A stretch of 15,553 bases of DNA from CAYUIG01 sp964444685 (GTDB taxonomy: Bacteria > Gemmatimonadota > Gemmatimonadetes > Longimicrobiales > RSA9), in NCBI GenBank assembly GCA_964444685.1, contig CAYUIG010000065.1, positions 1 to 15,553 of the forward strand, in the 5' to 3' direction. Below, piece after piece: positions 1-6,602 of this stretch. How positions within the stretch are numbered: position 1 is the first letter of the stretch; each line of letters opens with the position of its first letter. Made by a program: the position numbers and the translations under genes. Under the pieces are notes generated by a model that ran no database searches, had not been told where the DNA came from, and worked only from the letters and a program-made list of their open reading frames with translations.

Positions 1-2
1 CG

Positions 3-809
3 GAAAACATTCTGGACCGGATCGCGGCGGTCAAGCGGGCGGAGGCGGCGGCCCTGCGGGACCGGGCGGCCGCCCTGCGTTCCGCCGCCGCCTCGGCCTC
101 GCCCGCGCGCGATTTCCGGGCCGCGCTGGCCGGTCCCCGCGTGGCGCTGATCGGGGAGGTAAAGCGGCGTTCCCCCTCCGCGGGTGACATCAACGCCGGG
201 CTCGATCCGGCCGGGGTGGCCCGGCAGTACGAGGCAGGCGGGGCTTCCTGCCTCAGCGTCCTGACCGACGGCGACTTCTTCGGCGGGTCCCTGGCCGACC
301 TCGAGGACGCACGGGCCGCCGTGTCGCTCCCCGTGCTGCGGAAGGACTTCGTACTGGAGCCGGTGCAGGTCGATGAGGCCCGCGCCGCCGGCGCGGACGC
401 GGTGCTCCTGATCGTGCGGCTGCTGCGTGACGTGCGGCTGCGCGAGCTGCGCGAGGCCGCGGCGTCGCACGGCATGGCGGCGCTGGTGGAGGTGCACGAC
501 GCGCGCGAGCTGGACCGCGCGCTCGACGCCGGCGCCGACCTCATCGGCATCAACAACCGCGATCTGTCGACGTTCGTTACGAGCCTCGACGTATCGCTGT
601 CGCTCCTGCCGCGCATCCCGCCCGCTGTCGTCGCGGTTGCGGAGAGCGGCATCCGGACGGAGTCGGACGTGCGCGCGCTCGCGGATGCGGGCGCCGATGC
701 GATCCTGGTCGGTGAGTCGCTCGTTTCATCCGGCGACGTCGTTTCGTCCGCCCGCTCGCTCTCTTCGGTTGCGCGCGTGCCGCGCGTCCGCGCGGGGGCG
801 TCGCGATGA
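3..809 (+). CDS. trpC: Indole-3-glycerol-phosphate synthase TrpC (5' end outside window)
   Basis: This enzyme closes the indole ring, converting carboxyphenylamino-deoxyribulose phosphate to indole-3-glycerol phosphate in cytoplasmic tryptophan synthesis. The frame is open from base 3 and begins ENILDRIAAVKR, which matches the usual IGPS N-terminus, so only one or a few codons including the start lie outside the window. The TIM-barrel signatures are present in order: IGEVKRRSPSAG (catalytic Glu and Lys), VLTDGDFFGGS, LRKDF (catalytic Lys), LVEVHD (catalytic Glu), INNRDL (Asn), VAESGI (Glu-Ser) and ILVGESLV (phosphate site). The stop overlaps the trpF start as ATGA, implying translational coupling. 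An internal GTG at 141 would remove the N-terminal helix and is not the real start. Family identity is near certain; only the exact start is unseen. Confidence 0.96.
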   Translation, partial: ENILDRIAAVKRAEAAALRDRAAALRSAAASASPARDFRAALAGPRVALIGEVKRRSPSAGDINAGLDPAGVARQYEAGGASCLSVLTDGDFFGGSLADLEDARAAVSLPVLRKDFVLEPVQVDEARAAGADAVLLIVRLLRDVRLRELREAAASHGMAALVEVHDARELDRALDAGADLIGINNRDLSTFVTSLDVSLSLLPRIPPAVVAVAESGIRTESDVRALADAGADAILVGESLVSSGDVVSSARSLSSVARVPRVRAGASR

Positions 810-1456
810 GGGTGAAGATCTGCGGCCTCTGCCGACCGGGCGATGCTGCGCTCGCCGTGCGTGCAGGCGCCGACCTCGTCGGTGTGATCCTCACGCCCGG
901 CTTCATGCGCAGCTCCACCGTGCAGGAAGCCGCCGCCATCCTCGGCTGCGCAGGACATGCACGCCGCGTCGGCGTGTTCGTCGATGCCGATGACACCATC
1001 ACCGACATTGCCCAGAAGCTGAGGCTCGATGTGCTCCAGCTTCACGGCGCCGAGTCCCCCGAGCGGGTTGCGGCGCTGCGGGACGCGGGCGCGTGGCGCG
1101 TGTGGAAGTCGATACACGTGCGGAACGCGGATGACGTCTCCGCCGCGATCGAGCGGTACGCCGATGTCGCACACGGTCTGCTCCTCGACGGCTGGTCGGA
1201 GCGCGCCGCGGGCGGAACCGGCACGTCGTTCGACTGGGAAGCCGTCGCAGGGATCCGTTCGCTGATTCCGCACGATGTCGAGTGCATTGTCGGTGGCGGA
1301 CTCACGCCCGACAACGTCGCGGAGGCGGCGTCGCTGCTCTTGCCGGATGTGGTGGATGTGAGCTCGGGTGTGGAATCGGGGCCGCGCCGGAAGTCGGCGC
1401 AGAAGATGAAGGCATTCGTGGCGGCCGCGCGTGCGGCGGCCGGGTCGCCCGGATGA
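806..1456 (+). CDS. trpF: Phosphoribosylanthranilate isomerase TrpF
   Basis: TrpF isomerises N-(5'-phosphoribosyl)anthranilate to carboxyphenylamino-deoxyribulose phosphate, the step just before TrpC. The 216-residue protein has normal family length and shows KICGL near the N-terminus with the catalytic Cys6, VGVFVDA, LQLHG (77-81), the catalytic Asp128 in LLLDGW, GGTGTSFDW (136-144), the phosphate-binding GGGLTPDNV (163-171) and VDVSSGVES near the end. The ATG overlaps the trpC stop (ATGA), and its own stop overlaps the trpB ATG in the same way. There is no strong Shine-Dalgarno sequence, so initiation probably depends on ribosomes finishing trpC. The order trpC-trpF-trpB is common in bacteria. 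Confidence 0.96.
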   Translation: MRVKICGLCRPGDAALAVRAGADLVGVILTPGFMRSSTVQEAAAILGCAGHARRVGVFVDADDTITDIAQKLRLDVLQLHGAESPERVAALRDAGAWRVWKSIHVRNADDVSAAIERYADVAHGLLLDGWSERAAGGTGTSFDWEAVAGIRSLIPHDVECIVGGGLTPDNVAEAASLLLPDVVDVSSGVESGPRRKSAQKMKAFVAAARAAAGSPG

Positions 1457-2634
1457 GTACGGCGGCGCGCGACCGCTTCGGTCCGTTCGGCGGACGGTAC
1501 GTCCCCGAGACGCTGGTGGCGGCGCTCGACCAGCTGTCGGAGGCGTGGGATGCCGTGCGCGACGATGCCGCGTTCCACGACGAGCTGGGCGCTCTGCTGA
1601 CGGATTATGTCGGCCGGCCGACACCCCTGTACCGCGCTTCTCGCCTGGGCGAGGCGGCGGGTGCGGACGTGTGGCTCAAGCGCGAGGACCTGCTGCACAC
1701 GGGCGCGCACAAGATCAACAACACGCTCGGCCAGGTGCTGCTCGCGCGCCGGATGGGCAAGCGCCGCATCATTGCCGAGACCGGGGCAGGGCAGCACGGC
1801 GTCGCCACGGCGACCGTGTGCGCGCTCTTCGGGCTCGACTGCGTCGTGTACATGGGCGAGGAGGATGCGCGGCGGCAGGCGCTGAACGTCTACCGCATGG
1901 AGCTGCTCGGCGCGGAGGTGCGGACGGTCGGCTCCGGTACGCGTACGCTCAAGGACGCGACCAACGAGGCGCTGCGCGACTGGGTGGCTTCGGTCGCGGA
2001 CACCCACTACATTATCGGTTCGGTAGTGGGCCCCGACCCCTACCCGCGTCTCGTGCGCGATCTCCAGTCCGTCATCGGTCGCGAAGCTCGCGAGCAGGTC
2101 CTGGCGGCCGATGGTCGGCTCCCCGCTGGCGTCGTCGCATGTGTCGGAGGCGGCTCCAACGCCATGGGTATGTTCCAGGGATTCATCGCAGATGCGGACG
2201 TCGCGCTGATCGGCGTCGAAGCGGCAGGCTCGGGCCTGTCTACCGGCCACCATGCGGCCTCGCTCTCGGCGGGGCGGCCGGGTGTGCTGCACGGTTCGCT
2301 CAGCTATCTCCTGCAGGATGAGGCCGGGCAGGTCGCGCCCGCACATTCGGTTTCCGCCGGCCTCGACTATCCGGGTGTGGGTCCCGAGCACGCGTGGCTG
2401 CGCGACAGCGGCCGCGCCGTGTACGAGTCCGTCACGGACGCCGAAGCGCTGGCCGCGTTCCGGTCGCTGGCCCGCCTCGAAGGCATCATCCCGGCACTCG
2501 AGAGCGCGCACGCCATCGCGTGGGTGCTGCGCGAGGGCCGCCGCTTCGCGGGGCAGGGACCCGTGCTGGTCTGCCTCAGCGGACGCGGCGACAAGGATGT
2601 CGCGCACGTCGCTGCGCTCGAGCGGGAGTCATGA
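1453..2634 (+). CDS. trpB: Tryptophan synthase beta chain TrpB
   Basis: TrpB is the PLP-dependent subunit that condenses indole with serine to give tryptophan, normally in an alpha2-beta2 complex with TrpA. The 393-residue product starts MSTAARDRFGPFGGRYVPE, the usual TrpB opening. It carries the PLP lysine K87 in HTGAHKINN, the catalytic Glu109 in AETGAGQHG, the PLP phosphate loop GGGSNA (232-237), DYPGVGPEHAWL (about 305-316) and SGRGDKD (376-382). This is the classical TrpB1 type that depends on TrpA. The start at 1453 was chosen because it overlaps the trpF stop and matches family length; a longer frame from 1282 merely reads through trpF. Unusually, trpA is not next: two other genes intervene. 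The stop overlaps the ATG of the next gene. Confidence 0.97.
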   Translation: MSTAARDRFGPFGGRYVPETLVAALDQLSEAWDAVRDDAAFHDELGALLTDYVGRPTPLYRASRLGEAAGADVWLKREDLLHTGAHKINNTLGQVLLARRMGKRRIIAETGAGQHGVATATVCALFGLDCVVYMGEEDARRQALNVYRMELLGAEVRTVGSGTRTLKDATNEALRDWVASVADTHYIIGSVVGPDPYPRLVRDLQSVIGREAREQVLAADGRLPAGVVACVGGGSNAMGMFQGFIADADVALIGVEAAGSGLSTGHHAASLSAGRPGVLHGSLSYLLQDEAGQVAPAHSVSAGLDYPGVGPEHAWLRDSGRAVYESVTDAEALAAFRSLARLEGIIPALESAHAIAWVLREGRRFAGQGPVLVCLSGRGDKDVAHVAALERES

Positions 2635-4382
2635 GGCCGGAGGACCCGGGTCTCGCGAACGCGCGGCCGCAGCGCGGCGCCGCGGAGTGGGTCCTGGACG
2701 AACTGCGCCCCTCCGATGTCGGCGACCTGCTGATCCTCCTCGACAAGACCATCCGTGCGCGCCGCTTCTATCAGGCGGCCGGACCCGTGTACGAAGGCTT
2801 CGTGCAGAGCCTGCGCGCGATGTTCGCCGAGCTGTGGAGCCGGACCGATTCGCTCGTCGTCGACATCGAGGAGCAGTCCTTCACATGGAACGAGGTGCAT
2901 CGCTACTCGCCCGGTGAGGCACGCGAAACGCTGCCGTTCCTCTTCTACAAGGACGGCGTGCGCCAGCTCGTTTTCCTGCCGGGATTCGAGGAAGAGGTGG
3001 AGCGCTTCGTTCGCGTTGTGGATGAAGCACGTCGCGTCGGCCGCGACGGTGGCGACGACATGGTGACGCTGCTCTGGGAGCAGGAGTTCGCTTCGTTCCA
3101 GTACGGCTACGTCGATGTCCTCGCCGAGGGTGTCGACCTGCCGGGGCCGCCGAAGTCGTTCGCCGACGCGGGTGCTGTCGACTTCGACAAGCTGCTCGCC
3201 GAGATCCAGACGGGCACGCCGCCGGAGGAGCAGTCGCCGGCGGTCGCGGCCGGGCAGCCGCCGGTCGCGCAGATGGTGAACCCGAGCGACTTCGCCGAGA
3301 CGCTCTACTTCCTCGATGATGAAGAGCTCGCGCGCGTGCGCGCCGAGCTCGAGCACGAGGAGTCGCGCGACTTCAAGGAGAGCGTCCTCGACGCGCTGTT
3401 CGACAGGCTCGAGGATGACGACCCGTCGTGGGGCGTCGAGATCTTCGGCATCTTCCGCCAGCTCCTGCCCGTCTATCTCGGCCGCGGCGACCTCGCCTCG
3501 GCCGCGCGTATCGTGACCGAAGTGTCCGCGTTCGAGCGCGCACCCGCGATGCAGGAGGCGGCCGCGACCGAAGCGCGTGCCCTCCTCGATGAGCTGTCCG
3601 GCGAGGGCGTGCTGAACCAGCTGCTGTTGGCCCTCGAGGAAGGCTCGATCGAACCCGACAGCCGCGAGCTCGGCGTGTTCCTCGAGCATCTCGGCCCGGC
3701 TTCGCTACCGCGCCTGATCCAGGCCGCCGAGTCCACGCGTGCAAAAGCGTTGCAGGTGCGGCTGCGCCAGGCGATGGAGGGCGTCGCGCGCATGCATCCG
3801 GAGCATCTCATTGCATGCATCCGCGATGCCGATCCCGTGGTGGGCGCTGGTGCCGCGCGGCTGGCGGGTGCCGTCCGGATCCAGGGTGCGATCCCCGCGC
3901 TCGCGGCGCTCACGCATTCCGCAGACTCGAGTGCACGCCGCGCTGCCATCGACGCGCTGGTCGCGATCGGCACCGCGTCCGCGATGCAGCCCGTGGTCAC
4001 CGCGCTCGAGGATGACGACCGCGAGGTGCGCATTGCCGCTGCACGCGGCATCGCGTCCACGCGTTACCGTCCCGCCCTCGAGGTGCTGGGCCCGATGGTG
4101 TCGGGGCGCGGCCTGCGCGATGCCGATCTCACCGAGCGCATCGCCTTCTTCGAGGCCTACGGCGCGGTCACCGATGCGAAGGGAGTGTCGCTGCTCGCCG
4201 ACATCCTCAACGGGCGACGTCTCCTCGGAAAGCCCAATCCCGAACTCAGGGCCTGCGCGGCCCTCGCGCTCGGGAAGGCGGGTACGCCCGCAGCACGCGA
4301 AGCACTGCAGCTCTCCGCCTCCGATCCCAACCCCGTGGTCCGCAACGCGGTCGTCAACGCGATGCGGGGAGGTGCACGCTGA
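2631..4382 (+). CDS. HEAT-repeat protein with N-terminal module shared with the downstream HD-GYP protein
   Basis: This 583-residue protein has no signal peptide or membrane segment and no enzymatic motif that I recognise. Three parts are visible. Residues about 30-130 form an alpha/beta module that aligns with the start of the next gene product (shared D32-L33, R45, Y47, N87, then G109-V110 and F126). A central helical region (about 217-320) begins after a Pro/Gln/Ala-rich linker. The C-terminal part (about 370-580) holds alpha-helical HEAT-type repeats, for example DSSARRAAIDALVAIG, DDREVRIAAARGIAS, PELRACAALALGKAG and DPNPVVRNAVVNAM. HEAT repeats usually bind proteins, so a scaffold or regulatory role is plausible but inferred. 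The ATG overlaps the trpB stop (ATGA). The 3' end carries GGGGAGG, which serves as ribosome binding site for the next gene. Confidence 0.88.
   Translation: MRPEDPGLANARPQRGAAEWVLDELRPSDVGDLLILLDKTIRARRFYQAAGPVYEGFVQSLRAMFAELWSRTDSLVVDIEEQSFTWNEVHRYSPGEARETLPFLFYKDGVRQLVFLPGFEEEVERFVRVVDEARRVGRDGGDDMVTLLWEQEFASFQYGYVDVLAEGVDLPGPPKSFADAGAVDFDKLLAEIQTGTPPEEQSPAVAAGQPPVAQMVNPSDFAETLYFLDDEELARVRAELEHEESRDFKESVLDALFDRLEDDDPSWGVEIFGIFRQLLPVYLGRGDLASAARIVTEVSAFERAPAMQEAAATEARALLDELSGEGVLNQLLLALEEGSIEPDSRELGVFLEHLGPASLPRLIQAAESTRAKALQVRLRQAMEGVARMHPEHLIACIRDADPVVGAGAARLAGAVRIQGAIPALAALTHSADSSARRAAIDALVAIGTASAMQPVVTALEDDDREVRIAAARGIASTRYRPALEVLGPMVSGRGLRDADLTERIAFFEAYGAVTDAKGVSLLADILNGRRLLGKPNPELRACAALALGKAGTPAAREALQLSASDPNPVVRNAVVNAMRGGAR
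4366..4381 (+). promoter_or_regulatory. Ribosome binding site and CTG start of the HD-GYP gene
   Basis: GGGGAGG (4366-4372) is followed after six bases by CTG (4379-4381), whose last two bases form the stop TGA of the HEAT gene. The only other candidate start, GTG at 4439, has no purine-rich sequence before it. The arrangement mirrors the ATGA junctions of the three upstream gene pairs. Confidence 0.65.
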
Positions 4383-5818
4383 GCGACGCCCAGCTCGTAC
4401 ACAGCGAGAAGGCGCTCCAGCCGCTCGGCCGCGACCTCGTGGCCACGCTGCACTCCGCTGCGCAGGTGCTGCGCATCTATCCGCTCGAGAACGCCACCGT
4501 ACAGAAGGCGCTCCACGATCACTTCGAGGCGGCGCGCCGCCTGCTCGACCGCGAGGGCGTGGTCGAGCTGCGCATGATGGGAGACTTCCTCTTCATCAAC
4601 GACGCCCGCCTCCGCCTCGAGCTCTCGCAGTACGCCGCGTTCTCGCACGTGACGGGACTGCTCCAGCGCCATGGCATCGGTGCGCTCGAGCTCCGCTCGG
4701 ACCTGCGCCTGCCCGAGATCGCGCCCTTCCTCTCACTACTGATCCGCGAGGCCCAGGGCGACAACCCGTTCGAGCGCTTCCGCCAGCAGCTCGCGGCCAC
4801 GGGCGTGCAGGCGATCTCCGTCGACGTGCAAAGGGAAGGGCAGGATGCCGGGCTCGGCGACGAGGAGTCGCACGAGGTCGCCAAGCGGACCTACTTCCAG
4901 TCGGTCGCGGTCGCGCGCGAAGTCCTTACCGACGTGCGCATCGGCCGCGCCGTCAACGGCCGCCGCGTCAAGCGCGCCGTGCAGTCCATCGTCGATCAGG
5001 TGCTGAACGACGAAGTCTCGATGCTCGGCATGACTGCGCTGCGCGACTACGACGAGTACACCTTCACGCACTCGGTCAACGTCTGCATCCTGAGCGTCAT
5101 CATCGGCCAGAAGCTCGGCCTCTCCAAGCTGCAGCTCTACGAGCTCGGCCTCGGCGCACTGTTCCACGACATCGGCAAGCAGCGCATCCCCGCCGACGTC
5201 GTGAACAAGAGCGCGGCGCTCACGGACGACGAGTGGCGCCAGATGCAGCGGCATCCCACCGAGGGGCTGCTGTCGCTGTTCTCGATGCGCGGGCTCAGCG
5301 AGGTGCCGTACCGCACGATGCTCATGGCGTACGAGCATCACATGAAGGTCGACCTGACCGGGTACCCGTCCTCCCGGCGCTCGCGCGACCTCACGCTGTT
5401 CAGCCGGATCGTAGCGACCGCCGATGGCTTCGATGCCGCCACATCCAAGCGCAGCTATCAGCAGGTCCCCTGGACGGCCGACGAAGTGCTGCGCGAGATG
5501 CGCGACAACCTGCGCCGCGGCTTCGACCCGCTCCTCGTGAAGGCGCTCATCAACGTGACCGGCGTCTTCCCGGTCGGGACCGTCGTGATTCTCGATTCGC
5601 ACGAGCTGGCCATCGTGATGGCGCGCAATCCCGATGCAAAGGCGATCCACCAGCCGCTCGTACGCGTCATTGCGGACTCGCTCGGCAACATGCTCGCGTC
5701 GCCGTTCGACGTGGACCTGTCCGAGATCGATCCCGCCACGGGCCTGCCGCGCCGCAGCATCGTGAAGACGACCAACGCCGAGAAGCATGGCATCCGCGTC
5801 GCCGAATACTTCCTCTGA
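4379..5818 (+). CDS. HD-GYP domain protein, probable c-di-GMP phosphodiesterase, likely CTG start
   Basis: HD-GYP proteins are metal-dependent phosphodiesterases, mostly hydrolysing cyclic di-GMP. Numbering from the CTG (479 residues), residues about 19-120 are the module shared with the preceding HEAT protein. The catalytic domain spans roughly 175-440, with H231 in FTHSVN, HDIGK (263-267), H292 in RHPTEG, the signature HHMKVDLTGYP (320-330) and ATADGFDA. The consensus HHExxDGxGYP is altered to Met and Leu at two positions, so metal content or activity may differ. The start is the odd part: no ATG, GTG or TTG lies in frame upstream of the GTG at 4439, yet the preceding 20 codons encode conserved module sequence. 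A CTG at 4379 overlaps the previous stop as CTGA and sits 6 nt after GGAGG (4368-4372). The conservative alternative is 4439-5818, 459 residues, with no Shine-Dalgarno. No membrane segment is seen, so it is probably cytosolic. Confidence 0.9.
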   Translation: MSDAQLVHSEKALQPLGRDLVATLHSAAQVLRIYPLENATVQKALHDHFEAARRLLDREGVVELRMMGDFLFINDARLRLELSQYAAFSHVTGLLQRHGIGALELRSDLRLPEIAPFLSLLIREAQGDNPFERFRQQLAATGVQAISVDVQREGQDAGLGDEESHEVAKRTYFQSVAVAREVLTDVRIGRAVNGRRVKRAVQSIVDQVLNDEVSMLGMTALRDYDEYTFTHSVNVCILSVIIGQKLGLSKLQLYELGLGALFHDIGKQRIPADVVNKSAALTDDEWRQMQRHPTEGLLSLFSMRGLSEVPYRTMLMAYEHHMKVDLTGYPSSRRSRDLTLFSRIVATADGFDAATSKRSYQQVPWTADEVLREMRDNLRRGFDPLLVKALINVTGVFPVGTVVILDSHELAIVMARNPDAKAIHQPLVRVIADSLGNMLASPFDVDLSEIDPATGLPRRSIVKTTNAEKHGIRVAEYFL

Positions 5819-5819
5819 C

Positions 5820-6602
5820 GTGGATCCGCTGGCCCCCTTCTTCGAACGGCTGGCCCGTGAGGAGCGGCGCGCGCTCATCACGTACGTCACCGCCGGCTAT
5901 CCCGCGCCCGATCGCACGGTACCGCTGCTCGAGGCGCTGGCCGATGCCGGAGCCGACATCATCGAGCTGGGTGTCCCTTTCAGCGACCCGGTCGCCGATG
6001 GTCCCACGATCCAGCGTGCATCCCAGATCGCGCTGGATCAGGGTGTCACCCTCGAGTCCACGCTCGACATGCTCGCTCGCTTCCGCGCGCGCCGCGATAC
6101 ACCCGTTGTAGTGTTCACCTACCTGAATCCCGTGCTCGCCCGCGGGGTGGACCGCTTCATCGAGGAGTGCACGGCGGCGGGTGCGCAGGCGGTGCTCCTG
6201 ACGGACCTGCCGCTCGGCGCGGATCCCGTGCTGGAGTCGAAGTTCGAGGAGGGACCGCTCGCCCTCGTGCGACTCGTTGCACCGACGACGCCGCCCGATC
6301 GTGTCGAGGCGATCGCCGCGCGCGCGCAGGGCTTCCTCTACGCCATCGCGCGCACCGGTGTGACCGGCGCGACTGCGGAGCTGCGGGATCAGCTCGGTGA
6401 GGAAGTCGCCGCGCTGCGGCGCGTGGCGCGCGTACCCGTCGCGGTCGGCTTCGGCATCTCCACGCCCGAACAGGCCGCAGCCGTGACGCACGTGGCGGAC
6501 GGCGTGATCGTGGGAAGCGCGCTGATCGACGCGCTCGATCGCGGCGGCGATGCCGCGGCCGCCGAGCTCATCCGCTCCTTCCGGGCGGCAATGGACCGCT
6601 GA
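5820..6602 (+). CDS. trpA: Tryptophan synthase alpha chain TrpA
   Basis: TrpA cleaves indole-3-glycerol phosphate to indole and glyceraldehyde 3-phosphate and channels indole to TrpB. Motifs seen are TYVTAGYP, DIIELGVPFSDPVADGP with both catalytic acids, the downstream LLTDLPLG region, FLYAIARTGVTG (phosphate loop), VAVGFGIS and ADGVIVGSALI. I chose the GTG at 5820, one base after the HD-GYP stop: it gives a 260-residue protein whose catalytic residues fall at Glu49 and Asp60, the same numbers as in E. coli TrpA, and a family-like N-terminus (MDPLAPFFERLA). An in-frame ATG at 5787 would add 11 residues and overlap the HD-GYP gene by 32 bases; neither start has a strong Shine-Dalgarno sequence. 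The gene is separated from trpB by about 3.2 kb. Its stop directly abuts the convergent rqcH stop. Confidence 0.95.
   Translation: MDPLAPFFERLAREERRALITYVTAGYPAPDRTVPLLEALADAGADIIELGVPFSDPVADGPTIQRASQIALDQGVTLESTLDMLARFRARRDTPVVVFTYLNPVLARGVDRFIEECTAAGAQAVLLTDLPLGADPVLESKFEEGPLALVRLVAPTTPPDRVEAIAARAQGFLYAIARTGVTGATAELRDQLGEEVAALRRVARVPVAVGFGISTPEQAAAVTHVADGVIVGSALIDALDRGGDAAAAELIRSFRAAMDR

Noticed and set aside
1042..3689. Long minus-strand frames opposite trpB and the HEAT gene
   Set aside because: They are antisense shadows of secure genes, with no conserved motif or ribosome binding site.
5814..5818. A third CTGA at the HD-GYP stop, before trpA
   Set aside because: The CTG here (5815) is not in the trpA frame, so it is not a third example of CTG initiation. 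The CTGA strings at the ends of yqeK and aspS are likewise out of frame with the next gene.
5787..5819. ATG at 5787 as the start of trpA
   Set aside because: It is in frame and possible, but it overlaps the HD-GYP gene by 32 bases and adds 11 residues not expected for the family. GTG 5820 places the catalytic residues at 49 and 60. Kept only as an alternative.
3739..6111. A very long plus-strand open frame (790 codons) across the HEAT, HD-GYP and trpA genes
   Set aside because: It is an out-of-frame shadow, Arg/Pro/Ser-rich and without any motif. High GC makes stop codons rare in alternative frames.
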